DNA of 64,000 bases from Patagioenas fasciata (taxonomy: Eukaryota; Chordata; Aves; Columbiformes; Columbidae). Below the pieces are notes generated by a model, which was not told the DNA's origin, made no database searches, and saw nothing but the letters and a program-made list of their open reading frames with translations. Of the stretch, positions 23,201-37,900 are shown piece by piece; positions within the stretch are counted from its first letter, which is position 1; every line of letters begins with the position of its first letter. The stretch covers positions 151,899,104 through 151,963,103 of the forward strand of contig NC_092520.1 in NCBI RefSeq assembly GCF_037038585.1. Reading direction: 5' to 3'. The position numbers and the translations under genes are program-made.

Positions 23201-26200
23201 CAAGTATAAGAGGACAATGAGTTGTTAATGCACATAATGTCTCGCAGTGATGGGGACACCCCCGCTGAGAGAGAGGTGGTGCCTCCAGCCCCCTTGCTGC
23301 CATGTGTTGGATTCCCTTCCCTGCAATGCAAGGGTGAGTGAAACTCTTTTGTACTGTGTGGACTTTCCTTCCCAGACCTGTCTGTCACCTCTGCCCACAG
23401 ATATAAAATGGAACATTTTTCTCTCTGCTCTTCTGGCTTCCAGCCAAGTCTCTGTTTCCTCTACAATAATGAACAGGAGAAGAAGAGAGAAAGGTTGCAA
23501 CAAACACGAAGAGTAGGGAGGGTGGAAAGGGCTATTCCCTCCTGGGCTAGGAAGGATGAATAAACCCTTTCCTTCCGAGAAAAGCAAGACTGGATAACAG
23601 GCATGTGTTTGTACATGCATTTAGCTGATACATGGTTGCTCGTAACTGGGAATAGATTAATTATTGCTAGAGGTACAAGAGGATGTGGAGTATTGCACAT
23701 ACTTTGCAATGGCCATTGACAAACCAAAATAAGAAGAGAGGTCTGCTAAAGTGAGAGGAGGCCATCTGCCTATCACAGTCGCAGAATCAGAGCTAAAATA
23801 CAAGTCTTTGGACTAGCAGGCCAGTATACAGATTTGTGCTGCCCCGAGGCTCAGGCTAAACAGAGAATTACTACTGCTGGTCTCCAAAAAGCAGTAAGAA
23901 TTGGCGATGCACACTGGCCATCCAGCAACACACAGAGCACCCTATGATATTTCAGAGAGGCAACTGAAAACTGCATTGCAGTTTGGAAATGCAACAGGGG
24001 TAGTACAAGAGGGATATTCACTCAAAGCAGACAGGAGAGTTGTCCTTGCACATCTCAGACTGTGAAGGGGTGAAAGCTTCAGTTTTAGGTCTAGTCTGGA
24101 GGCCCTACATTTTCCTGGCATCTTGGTCTTGATCATTAATACTTTAGAAATTTTAATGGCAGTTAGTTTAAATTAGAGCATCTCCAATATTAGTGACTGG
24201 CAGCTCTGTGGAGAGGTATCTGGGGGTTCTGGTGGACGGCAAGTTGGTCATGAGCCAACAGTGCTCTGGCAGCCAAGAGGGCCAACCGTGTCCTGGGTGC
24301 ATCCAGCACAGCATTGCCAACCAGGCAGGGAGGTGATTGTCCCGCTCTGCTCTGCACTGGTATGGCCTCAACTGGAGCACTGGGGGCAGTTCTGGGCAAC
24401 ATGGGATAAAAAAGATATAAAGTTACTGGAGAGTGTCCAGAAGAGAGCTATGAAGTTGGTGAAGAGTTTGCAGAGGAAGCCGTATGAGGAGCCTGGGTTT
24501 GTTCAGCGTGGAGAAGAGGAGACTAAGAGCAGACCTCACCACAGTCTACAGCTTCCTCACAAGGTGAGGAGGAGGGGCAGGTGCTGATCTCTTCTCTTTA
24601 GTGACCAATGACAGAACCCAAGGGAATGGCAGGAAGATGTGCCAGGGGAGGTTTAGGTTGGACATGAGGAAAAGGTTCTTCACCCAGAGGGTGGTGGAAC
24701 ACTGGAACAGGCTCCCCAGGGAGGTGTCATGGCCCCAAGCCTGACAGTGTTCAAGAAGAGACTGGACAAGCCCTCAGACACGTGGTGTGAACTGTGGGGT
24801 TGTCCTGTGCAGGAACAGGAGTTGGACTCAATGATCCTTGTGTATCCCTTCCAGCTCAGGATGTTCTATCCAAATCCAGTACCCATTAAGTTGAAGGATG
24901 TTGGTACGTGGCAGGTTCTTGCCTGCTTCCCCCCGCTATACCCTGAGGGGGAAAAACATCCCCAAAACAACCCACTTGCCCTTTTCTTACCTCTAAGAGG
25001 TAGTAAAACCTAGATGTGTTAGAGTCCCTGGGAAGTTCCTGCAATCAAGAACAAGGCTTTGTAACAGTGCTGCAAATGTGAGGTGACATGCACAGAGTGC
25101 AAACAAACACATCACTCAATCGCTCAGACAAGAAAGAGAACTTGTTTGGAATAAATGCTATCTGTATTGCTCCTGTTCTGTTCTTACCTTGCTCTAAATA
25201 AAACACGAGTATTAACTCCCTAGTACTGCAGTCATAACAATTGTCCATCAGTTGTGTGTGGTGTTGTGTTGTGTTTTGGTGGGTTTTTTTTTGGTTTTTT
25301 TTTTTTTTTGGCAGGTAAAGTTATCTTGCAGCATCCTGTTACTGCTTTCTTGGATTGGGACAATTTCAAATTCTAGGGCAGATTTATCATTTTGTCCAAG
25401 AAAAAAATTGGCATGTTTCAAGAGAGAATGATTGTATTAAATAACTATGCAAAGAAAAATGAGGGACAGCAAACATGCAGCACTTTACCTGGAAGATATT
25501 GCCACGGCACTTAAATCCATCACCAATGTAGTTAGGTTTGCAGGTGCAGGTCCTTTCTGTCAGCTCAGTGTCATTACAGATGGCAAATTCACTGCAGCCT
25601 CCATTATTCTTGTAAGACCAAAATTCAAAAAATATAATTACTTCATTGCCAGGTGTGCAAAATAATTCTAGTTCACCACTTTTTTTTTTTTCTTTTGACA
25701 TATATAGCTTAGAAAGACTTACTCCTACCAGTTTTTTGAAACCAGATCTTACTGTAACTTTTGATGGTATATACTTTTTTGCAAACAGTAAGGAACATTT
25801 GAGATTCAGAAGAAATAGCTCTCTGTTTACACAGAAGATGTAGTTTTGAATCCCTCCTTAATATCTTCAGTTCATGGTGCTGTAAGGTTCCAAAAGATTT
25901 CCATGCAAGCTTCACTCTGGACCTTAGGGATAAGTCTTGTTTACCAAAGCAGTGTTGGCTTTCACTGACAGAAACTATTTCCAGCTGTATTTTGCTTTCA
26001 TGGTGACAGGAACCTGGATTTCTGGAGGAGCATTATCACAGGACTGTCTATTGTTCTTTGTCTGATGGCTCAGGCCTGCCACATGTGCTCTCCTCCAAAA
26101 CATCTCCTGTCTACCCCCAGGTATCACCAGTGCAACCTTAGGCTTGAAGCAGCAGATACACCTCACTTGGCCACCTACCTCCAAGAAGTTCCTCATCCAG

Positions 26201-29200
26201 GAGCAGTGTTCTCGGGTTCAGAGCTCTGCCCTGTCACAAGTACGTGCTCCCCAGTTAGCACCTCAGTTTTCAAGTATGTTTCTATCCTGGACTTCAGAGT
26301 AAATCAGGAAAAACTGAGAAGTCATCTTGCTTTCTTTCTTTGTGCCTGTTTCATGGAGTCCTTTCTGCTGCTGATCATTTCAGGGATCCTTTCCTATGGG
26401 CCATGAGTGACACCAGAAGCTCCTTTGGGACTTGGGCCCTGCAGTGAGCCCTAACTATAAATAATGGGTTTGGGTGCACTTGCTATATTTTTGGCTAGCT
26501 TTAGGTGGACTGTTGGCAATCTTGGGTTTATTATAGCTTGCCATGAAGCTTTGCTGCACAGAGTTTTGGCCATAGTGAAGCCAAATTAGTCTCTGGTCTG
26601 ACAGTGATGCTTCTCAAGACTATTTTTTTTTCAAATGTATAATTAGCCCAGTGTAATTAAACAAGTAGAAGCAAAGTTGCTGGAACAAGGCATAGAAAAA
26701 ATCAAAAGCATACAAATCATAAGAAGCAGTGGCTCATAACTTCAAGCTGCCCTTCCTCCAGCTTTTGTTTTTACATTTGCTCTTTCATCTCTGCAACCTT
26801 TCAAGGTTAGATAAAGTCTGCTGACAGGCCAGGCTGGGACAGTGAGAATTATTGTCACTGTACTTGGAGCACAAAGGACTAATGTGCACAGGAGAGTGTC
26901 CCTGCTGCAGCTTGCCAAGAAGCAGAGCAATGTGGCTGGCGCAGAAAACCACATTGCTTGCAAATACACAGTTTGCAGTGTGTGAGCCAGCTCGTGCAGA
27001 ACAAACGTGGCTGATTCTCAGCCCACAGTGATAGGTGAGGGATAGAATCAGGAATGCCATGGGAAGCCCTGCATCGCATAATTGCATGTTGTAGATGGCA
27101 AGAAGGGAAGTGGTTGGTGTGGATAATGTTTTTCTTTTTTTTTTTTGTTTTTCTCTTTTAACCACCCCATCAAGAGTGGTTTCCTTCTCCCATCCACCAT
27201 CTCACCACCTCTGTTCCACCATTCACTAAGCTGCCTCTGTTGCAGCTTGCAGTGTCGCTATCCTGTATCTTGCATCCTCGGGGATGCATTTGGGATGCAG
27301 CCTGCACATGGGGGCTACAGGGCTCTGCTCTTTGGCTTGCCCCATGGGAGCTCTGCCCTAGTTGAGCCACCAGACTGGGACCTCTGTGGAAGACAGCTGC
27401 TTCAGGGACCCCAGGCCCTTGAGCACCTCTTTGCCCCAACACAGATTTCATTGGCAATGATGTGGCAATGTGAGGGCTTGATACACTATTACATGAACTG
27501 TAGCAATGACAATAAACTTGTTCAGAAGCTACGACTTACATTTTACTACTACAGACTAGGGTCTGTTTCTCTAGATCTGATGTGTTTTTTTAAGGCTCAG
27601 TGATGAGTCTGGGCCCTCATTTGTGTTTATGTCCTGGCTGTGGTCCAGGAAAAGCCCTTACTGCATACTTAGTTTATAAAATAGCAGCAGCACTAAAACA
27701 TAGTCTGAACCAAGCACTTTTAAAAATTAGCCAAGTTAATGTAAGTGGATTCTGGTGTATCTGACTTAAGTTTTGAATGCATGCAAAACCTAAAAGTGTA
27801 ATGATTATAAAAAGACCATAATTACACTCTTTAATGGATACTTACTTGTGAACAAAGGCTGATATATGTGCATCTTTTACCATCTCCAGAGTATCCCTTC
27901 AAGCAATTACATACTGCCTACAAAGCAAAACCAGAAAACACGCATACATGGAAAGGTATTTCATTTTTTTTTTCAGCATAGTTATATTTAATTTACTTTT
28001 TTGACTGATTACTTCATAGTGATATGGTGTGCAATTTATTAAACTGAAAGTACATAATCTCTCCTGCAGCAGCTTCTTAGCCAGCATGAGCAGCCATAGA
28101 CTGAGACCGGGAAATAACAATTTCCAATGGGCTCTATCCACCCTTTCCCTGCCTCTCCATCTCTCATCTCTCCTCTGCTGTCCTGGTAATTTACAATGAC
28201 CACTCTGACACCTGTGCACAGTTATCTTGCTGGCAAAACAATCTAAACCCCTAGTTAGTTTCCCTCATTTTATTTGTATAGATTAGTATTGCCTGCTCTT
28301 CTCTTCCTTCCCCTGATTTTTGGTGAAAATGGTGAAAAATATCTTCAAAACCAACTTGGAATTGTGTCCTGATGTTACTACCAGCTTCCCATGCCACAGT
28401 ATTGCTTTTGGCACATCACAATTACTCTGTTTTGCACTTGCATTTCTCACAAAGATGAAAAATTGCCATGGCTGCAAAGAACTCTTTCCAATTCACTGCT
28501 TAATGGTTCTCAATTTAGAATTCACATTTAATATGCGGGAGATCAAAAATTCAAGGAGACTTCTCCAGCAGAAGTGAAACTGGTAGTCAGTGTAACAGCA
28601 GCATCTTATGTATCTGGATGACTGAAAGCCCTACAGAAAGCAGATACATTTCTGTCCTGTAAGTTTGACTCTGCTGCAATGGGATTTTGCAGTGGAGTTT
28701 ATTATTGCTCCGATGTTAATTATATTCTTGTGAGCAAGTAAGTATAAATAATCATGTTGCAGCTACCATGTATGGAAGAAAATAGCTACCACCTGTCTTG
28801 TCTAGAGGGATGGGGAAGGAGATAAATGCCTCTGTGCTCCCATCAGAAATCTGCTGACTTGCAAATGGCAGTCAAGGCAAAGAGTTAATTGCTCGGTACA
28901 GGCTAAAAAGGGCTTAAGGGGCTGTTGCCTTTCCTGTCCCTTGAACAACTGGAAGGCAGGAGGTGCCATGGGACTCCTGGTTTCCTGCATTGCTCCTGAA
29001 GAAATACTGCTGTGCAGTCCTTGCTGGAGGATTACATTCCTGCCAATAGCCAATATGAAGCTATAGGGGGATGATAAGAAGTGATGCAATCAGGGTGTTC
29101 GACTTCTCCTGAAAACGTTATGAAAATAGAAACACTAATCTGTGTCACTTGATTGCCTGGGCCAATTTGTTTCTCCCTTCCCCTTATGTCCTTTTATACT

Positions 29201-31945
29201 ACTTTTTCTTTGTGGAGTATGTGGTACTTCTGCATGGAAGATGCAGAACAGCAGAGGAGCTGAGTGGATGTTGGTATGCTGTAACCCCTGCACGAGAACA
29301 ATGATTCAGCCCATTTTGTTTCCTTGTGAATACACTTGAGCTATGCTGGGACAAGGGCTAGTCTGAAATGGATTTTTTTCCATGGACAGTTTCTGTAACA
29401 ATAAAAGAAATATCAGGCAGTACTTTCAAACTGACAGGTTATTCACGTCAAAACCTCCTAAAGGAGAAAAACAACTGCTTCAAACAGCAAAGCACTGGTT
29501 TCCTCTGCAGTTTTGGATTTCTTTTACTGAGTTTTTTTTTTTTTTCATGCTAGTCCACACTTTCTCTCAAAGATCTTTTTGAGGGAGACATATGCTTTTC
29601 GGAATTTTTGTTATAAAATCCACTTTTCAATTGGAAAGTAAACTTTACATGGGGAAATCTTTCTTTACCCAACTGTAAGCAGTTGGCCAATCTTATTTTT
29701 CTGCACTGACAAAGTACTCACTTGATTGGGTCCAGTCTGCGTGCATTCTGCATTTCTATCACATCCACCATTGTTTTCCAGACAAGGGTTGATTTCTTTA
29801 TAAAATAGAAAAGGTATAGTAAAAAAAAGAGTGATTTCTGAAAACCTAAGAAGGGAGAGTTTTAAGTAACGCATAGTAGGAATGCAGATTTGTGACAACT
29901 GTGAATCAATGAAACTCATTCCCTTTAACTACTTAATACCTTGGTCTAGGTCTTGCATTTGTCTTGGTGAAGGCTAAAGCCCTGCTGCCAGCATTTCTAA
30001 AACCACACCTGGGAAGTTATGGTACAACAGGCTCTGAAAGTCATTAAGTTTGCAACAGTCAGAGTAATGTGAGTAAATCAGGGTGCTGAAGAAGGGGCTA
30101 TTCTTGTTGAGAGGCAGATTTTTTTTAATAAGCTTTGATGTCACACCACACTGCTGTAGTTGTGTGGTTGGCCAAGCAGGATCAACCATATGGCACGTAG
30201 AGATGCCTTTGGCATCAGGGTCTACAGTATCAGGAAACTGCAGTTCTGGGTCGCAGTAGAAGAAGGATCTGTCATTTACAGAAAATCTCACTCCTGTAAT
30301 TTTGCTTCTTGTGACACACGAGATATTGCAAATGCTTACCGATGCAGACTATTCCATCTCCAGTGTATCCCGCATTGCAGATGCATGCTCTGTTGCCAGG
30401 TGTTGTTCTTCTGCACTCTGCTTTGGCAGAACAGCCACCGTTGCTGGTCTTGCAAGCATCTATAGCTGAACAGTGACAACAACCCAGATTAAACCAGTGT
30501 GCTTAAACGGTTTTTCAGGTTAAGATGTATCTATGATTTAAAAGGATTTGCTAACATTTTCTGAACACAGGATCTTTCTGATTTAAGAGGCCTTGAACTT
30601 TCATTAGTGCCAGACATTTAACACATCTTATCGATTACAAGAGGGAAAGCTGAGAAGATACTTCTGGTCTGGAAGATAAGAATTCATCCAGGATTGACTT
30701 TCACTAACTTTCCATCTTCCAATTCTGCCCATTCCAGCCATGCACCAGAAAGGGGACCTTCACATTCTTCTCTAGATTAAATTGCCATTTGAAGCTTTCC
30801 CTTAGCTTTTTTTCTGCACACAGGTCAAATGCCTTCTTTTGCAGGAGGTCTAGAGTGTAATACCACCCAGGCCTCCTGTGACAAAAAGTCCTGGTTGTTA
30901 CTCAGGTGGATACTCGTGCTGTTTCTCCAACCCTGTATGAGTCAGAAGCTGGCAAATTGAGCTTGCTTGGGTTACCCCAAGAGGAGGGAAGAAGCCTTTT
31001 CTGATCCTCAGTGTGAATTAAATCAGCCCAAACATTTCTTTAGTTTGTGCCTCAAATGACTCCAAACTGCTATTTCAGCAGCTGTAACAGCCAGACTAGG
31101 CAGATGACTTGTCCTGTAACTGGTTTTGCCTGGGAATACTGTATAGAGGAATAAGGGTGAGCACACAGCCACTATGTGTGACCTGGGTCACCCAGCTCTT
31201 CCTGCACATAAGGAATTTCCCACCAGCAGATTAAAATGAATTTGTTTGATTTGTGCCAGAAGAGAAAATGAAAGCAGCCAGAGTGCTAAAATCTTGGATT
31301 AGGACCCTGCCAGCCATTGTAAGTAGACAAATATACTTTTGTTCCCAAGAGAATTAATAATTTAATCAGTTAAAGATTAAGTAAAACAACTGTAAAATTA
31401 ATTACGGTCACTGTAGCCGGAAGCGGTCTATTTTGTAAGTCTGGATATCCCAGGCTCTTGGAGGGACACCATGGATAAACTGCTATCCCCCCTTTCAAAG
31501 GCAGTCTCGGATCTCTCTCGTCTAAATAAGTTGATTTTACAACCCCAGAAATCTGTGAAACTTGGGAAAGCTGAGCAAATGGTAGGGCTATACAGCTTCC
31601 AATAGCTGGAAGTGCTATTGTACCCTGGATTGGCCTCTCTTTGCTGGGCTTTGTGGGGAAAAGGAGTAAAAGTCATAAACCAGGTTTCACTGCTCTGCAA
31701 ACAATGGAGCCTGGGTTGTGCACGGCACGTTCCCTTTTCTCTGGTCTCCCTTAGCACAATGCCCCACAACCTGGAGATTTTGAGCCCTTTGTTTGTTGTG
31801 AATCTGCACCTGTTGGGCTCTTATTCCTTTGGAGGAAACTGGCAGCAATTCGTGGTTTTTAACTGGTGCATAGGGAAGTGTTCATCTCTGACCAGCTCTA
31901 CCATGACCACAGACTACTTCAAGCATGTTTTATTTTGGTGTTTTA

Positions 31946-31977
<32 letters not shown>

Positions 31978-34900
31978 CCAATAGGGAAGAAAAAACTCCA
32001 CTTGCCTGTGCAGAATGTCCCATTCCCCTCGAATCCAGCCGCACACTTGCAATAGGCAGTGCCATTTGATAGGAGAAGGCAGCTAAAGAATTAAAATGAC
32101 ATTAAAATAAAGAAAAAGAAAGAAAAAAGTAGGTTTTCTGTATAGCCCTTGTTTCTATGCATTGTTCCAAAAGTAATGCTGCATAGAAATAGCAAGGCAT
32201 TTAACCATATGGTATGATGTAGTTACAACCATAAAAATGAATGTAGTTGGTTGCATTTTGGATGATTTACAAACATATTTTGGATGTATTATTTTAAGTA
32301 TTGCAAGCCTTGGCTGCCAAATATCTTATTTTCTCATGCTGAACTCCAGAAGTTGTATGCCTGCTCACCCAAAAACTTTATCAGGTTTTTTTTGTGTGCA
32401 CACAACTTACTGAGGGATGCGGCAGAACTGACATGCAAGGCATCCAAGTCCCCTGCTTTTTTTTGTTTGTTCTTTCCAAGTTTGGTGTTCTATATACAAA
32501 CGTGGGTTTACCGTTCCATGAGCTCTATATAATGCAGGGATTGCTCCCTGCTGTGACCCAGAACATCATCAAGATGCAGCCAGCACAATCGCTTCCTTCC
32601 CACCCACTTCTGCTGTGCCTGTCCCTGTACCTACAGGGGTATGGGAATACATGGATGAAGCTCAACAGAACTGTCTGCTTTCCTTGGCAGAAACAGTCTT
32701 GATGCCAGTACGTGGGGGATCCCATTGAGCAAATCTGAGAGTGGAATTTTGGCAAAATAACCCACAAACCCTGGTACAATATCCCTGTTGTTAAGTGCAG
32801 TTCACAAATGTGCAGGGGGAGAGAAAGAACTACATCTGGGAAAAAAGGGGTTTGACCCTCTGGTTTCTCTGTTCCTATAGAGGAGCTGTGGCTGAAATGA
32901 TGTGACTTTCCAGCCATGTTTGCTTGTTCTTTAAGTGTCTCAGGTTATGGAAATCTTGCTGCTAGGTGAATGATGGGATGTGGGTGCGCTTCAGTAAATG
33001 GCTCAATGGGGTGACTTGCTCCTTTTAAAACTGGTTAGTGTCTCAGTGTTGGTGCTAGACTGCTGAGAGGTTTTTTTTTTTTAATATTTTGATATGAAGT
33101 GGAAAGCTATTTCTTGTCCAATGCAACTCTCTCTGAAGTCCCTAGTGCCAATGGCATTTCTCAGTTATGTATGTCATGGTGGATAGGGGAAATAAGAGGG
33201 ACAGATAAAGCCAACCTAAGAAGCCCACCTTTGTGATCAGACTTGCCCTGCTCTCTTGTTCTCTTTAGTGCTGCAGGCTCCATGTCTTTGTATGCTGCAT
33301 GGTAGGATGTCTCACAGGTGTGGTTTTTTTTTTTCCTCCCCACAAAAACTCATTTGTTTCCCCTTTTAACATGCACATTTGGACTTTTTGGCCTAATTAC
33401 TGAGTAGAACATTAACATCACCTCCTGTCTCTATAGTGGAAAACATGAGTGTTATCTATGCTGCTGAGCAATCTTCATAAAGAGCAAGACAGACTATGCT
33501 TTTTGCCTTGCAAGAGATCCCCTTTTTCTCCCCTCTCCTCCAAATAAGTGGATTCCATACATACTTAGCACTGGTATGGCATGAAGAGTTACATGCGTCA
33601 TCCTTGATTTCTACAAGAGGAAAAAAAAAAAAGGAACAGGGTTTAGAATGTTTTAGGTCAACATCCTTCTAATTGCCCAGTCTTTTGCTCCCACAATGCA
33701 GAGCTGGAGTCTGTTACGAGTTCTGCACCAGACAACTACTCTCTCGTTTTGTATAGAGACTCCATTTGTATAGATAAGTGGCTACCACTTAAATTCAGTT
33801 GTGGGGAAAAGGCGTGTTAACATATCACCAGAAGAACATTTCGCCTGCTGTCATTTATCTATTATCACTCTGAATTTTGTGTGTTATTAGCTTAACTATG
33901 TCAGTGTAGGTTTTCCAAAGGAACTGAAAGTTGTTAAGATATAGCAACTATAGCAATTTTTTAGCTCTAAAGTTCTTTTCATTATCTCTTTTTTTCCCAA
34001 GCAAATTTAAACCAGATATTTAATGCTATTATTAATGTGCTTATATTAATACATTTTATTTTATTTTATACTGTTAGAGTTCTGGAATAGTTAAATAGAT
34101 TTTAATTATGTCTAACTAAAACATAATTTTATTCAATATAGGACTTGTATTAAACCAGCACAAACGGATTTATCTGCTAATTAATTTTTTATTGCATTAT
34201 CACACACGTAATTTGTCATCCAGTGTTGTATAGCTAAATTAACTTGTTGAAGCACTTGAGAGGTTTTTGATCTGAGGATCAAAATATGCTGGTTAACTGC
34301 TTTGCAAAATATATAGCCTTAACAAATGTGATATTCTTTTGGGACAGATACAGGGTGACACAGGTAGAGAATTAGTTAAGTTAGGCATTTAAATCTCACA
34401 GGCAGTATCTCAGCTGGCTCTTTGTTAATACAGTAATTAATTGGCATGGCACAGGAGTGTCACCCATATTTCACTGCATGTGGAAGCTGCTGGGTAGTGC
34501 ACTGGCATTTCCTGAAATGCTCACTTCTCACTCCAGAAAAAAAAGGAGGGGACACTCACCAGTCTCACATGTCACCCCTCTCCAGCCAACATCACATTCA
34601 CAGGAGCCGTCGCCATCAATCCCGCTGCTGCATTTCCCATGGACACAAGTGCAGGCTGTGGGGAGAGATGGGAGGAAACCCCTGGGCAGGGTAGCAGTGT
34701 CCACAGCAAAGCAAGGGGAAGGCAGGCAGGAGGGACAGACCACAATCTTTCGCTGATGGAACGTTCTGCTCTAGACTATTTCAAGAAACGCTTTGGCTTG
34801 TGCCTATTGGCTTCTAGCTAAAGAATAAATCTAAATTAAAAAGATGTTTATCTTGCCTCTATTCCTAAATGCAGGGACTGAAACTGCATCTTAATGGGAA

Positions 34901-37900
34901 AGCGTTGGTGAAAAAGCAGTACTGAAGAGAATCATTCTCACTGGATGCTGTTCTAAGCCTGTAGCGTGCCAGAGTAGGAAGCTCTGTCTCCAAACAAGGG
35001 AGTAGAGAGAATCATAGAATCATTTTGGTTGGAAGAGACCCTCAAGATCATCAAGTCCAACCTTAGCCTAACACTGCCAATAAACCATGTCCCTAAGAAC
35101 CTCATCTATGCATCTTTTAAACACCTCCAGGGATGGTGACTCAACCACTTCCCTGGGCAGCCTGGGAAAGAAAAAGGGTTAATGAGATTTTTAAGACTGG
35201 CTTATTACCTTGAAAGTGATACACCATTCCAGGATCAAGAATGGCCATGGTTAGAAGATCTAAGGGTCTAAGGGGAAGATTTCGACATCTGATAAGACTA
35301 ACATAGGTGCCTGTGTGTTGAGGGAATGCTCAGTACCTTGATCACAGTTCCGGCCGTATTTGCCTTCCAAGCAGCTTTCGCAGGCTGTACCGCCAAACCC
35401 CTCTCCGCACAAGCAGGTGCCTGTGCCGTTGATGCCGTCCAGGCAGACGCCGTTCCCGAAGCAGGCGTTTCCCGCTTTCCCCGGGCAGGGCTGGCACTGC
35501 TGCCCGAAGAAACCTGCACAGCACTCCCTCGTCTGGAAACCCAGAAATGCCGTGCTGAGGGTCAGGATCAGGGTGGCAAGTATGGCAGTAAGGAGATGGC
35601 TGCTGGGTATAATCTGTTGGGACTGCTGCTGGGTGGAGGTGAATTGGAGGTCTGGATTTTTAGTAGCACTTCAGCTCTGCTGGTCTGTGACCATGCTCCT
35701 TATTGTGCCAGTGCTCAGGCTGTCACCCCAAATCCTTGGTTGGACCCACGGGCCCTCCACTGCCCCAGGGAAAGAGGGATGGGGTTGCCTGGGACAAGCA
35801 TGGGGTTACCTTTCCCAAACCTGTGCTTCCTCTGCACCACCTCGGCTCACAGTCCTTCCTATGCTGCAGCTGTTAGCGGCCTTTAACCTTCCAATCATAG
35901 AATTATTTTGGTTGGAAGAGACCCTCAAGATCACCGAGTCCAAACATTAACCTAGCACTGACACTAAACCATGTCCCTAAGAAAATAATCTACATTTCTT
36001 TTAAACACCTCCAGGGATGGTGACTCTACCATTTCACTGGGCAGCCTGTTCCAATGCTTGACAATCCTTTCCATGAGGAAATTTCTCCTAAAATCCAGTC
36101 TAAGCCTCTCCTGGCACAATTTGACACCATTTCCTCTCATCCTATTGCTTGTTACTTGGGAGAAGAGACCAACACCCAACTCGCTACAACCTCCTTTTAG
36201 GTAGAGAGCGATGAGGTCTCCCCTGAGCCTCCTTGTCTCTGCTGCATGCAAAATAAAGGCCAATAAATATTAATATATTCTCAGGGACTGCCTTGACATG
36301 CTGTGTGTCTTTAGCAGGGATTATGAAGGGGATGAAGTTCAGGGATGGGGGTTCCAGGCTTCTACTGCAACATAAATGGTGGACTCACAATGATGGTTTT
36401 AGCACACTTTGGCTGGCACCCGATCTGGATGGTGTACATTCTCATATTGTTTTCCGAGAGGACACAGTATTTCTTCACCCCTGCCTGAACAAAAATTGGA
36501 GAAACAGCTGCACCTCTGAGTAATATTGATCAGCTACTTTCAAATGTTTTAAAAAATGGACATTAACTTTATGCATGCTGTACATTGACTCACACATTCA
36601 CAATGAAAATGAAGGAAATCCTTTTACAAATAAAAATGCATTACGTAAATTATTTCCTTTCTAGCAAACATAATGATCAATTTAACCCAGTGCCCTGTGG
36701 CATTTTATAGATGTATCTAATACTGCCTTTGCTTAGAATTGAGCAGAATTATTTTCCTGTGGTCTGACAAACATTTTTTTTGGACATATTTCATATTCTT
36801 CCTAATTCTTGGAAAACTGAGTGCCCAAGTTCTGCAAAAACAGCCATTGAAACTTTTATCATCCAAGTCTGAACACAGTTGGGACAGACTGTTTGCTGAA
36901 GAAGACTTGCTGGTCTCATTGTACGCTTGTTAGGAGACTGAGATAAGCATCCATCCAGCTGTTCACTGCAACGCAAATGTTAATGTTTTTGAGTTGTACA
37001 CATGAGTACTTCGGTTTGGTTTTGCCACCCAATTACTTTGATGGGGTGGATGGGACTTGATCTGCTTTGGAATCCTATTACTGGCATAATTATTAATTTT
37101 TTTTTTCTAAAGAAGAAGAAATTATGCTTATATAATCCCAACAGAGAGGCTTTTCCAGAGAAACGTAGATGCTAAGAAACTCTCGGTCATATTGTGGTTG
37201 ACAGGCACCTGCTAAATATCTGTAGTTCTTATTTGTTGGCCCTGGGCATCCAAAGTCTCTATAGTCTCCAAGTCTTCTTGTGATTGTAACTCACAGAGTA
37301 TTGCTGGGGACAGACTGAGTTTGACCTTCTGTACATCTCTGATTTGAAGGGCTCAAAGCTGCTTCTGTAATTCCTCCTGTAGCAAGCATACTCCAGACCA
37401 TGTTTAACTTCCTCAGTTCTGCATGGTAGAGGTAATCTTTGCAGTTTGAGGAGACTTCAGTTGTTCCAAAGCATACTAGAAACTGGTCTTTAAAGATAAT
37501 TTTATCTTCAAGCTACCCTTGACTCTGCTGCCTTGCACTCAGGGTGGATCAAGTCTATTGACTGCAAGCAATATATGAATCAGGCTGAAGTAATTCCAAA
37601 TTTTGCTGAAACTGAAGCAATTATATTAAAACCAGGACTGAATGCATCTACACTTGGTTTTGATAAAAAAAAAAAAAAAAAGAGTATGAATGATAAAATA
37701 CTTACTATTTCTATTGTTCCTGGGGGACAACTTGATGGCTGTGAACAAATTCTGCACTTTTCCTTAAACAACACAAATGGGAGATAGTTAACAGACTGTA
37801 GAGCTGAAGAGGTCGTTTGATAGAAAATGCATAATTTCCATCTGTATTTCTAAACCTAGCCCTCAGAGTGCACAGTTAGGGTAACTCTCTTGGTAAATGT

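Noticed and set aside
24261-25013. Plus-strand frames that look like a reverse-transcriptase gene
   Set aside because: They are frame-shifted remains of a CR1 LINE 3' end, recorded as a mobile element and not as a gene.
35326-35950. Two long plus-strand open frames (186 and 196 codons) opposite exon w27
   Set aside because: They arise from the high GC and low stop density on the reverse of a real exon and continue into intron. They show no domain pattern and no start or splice context.
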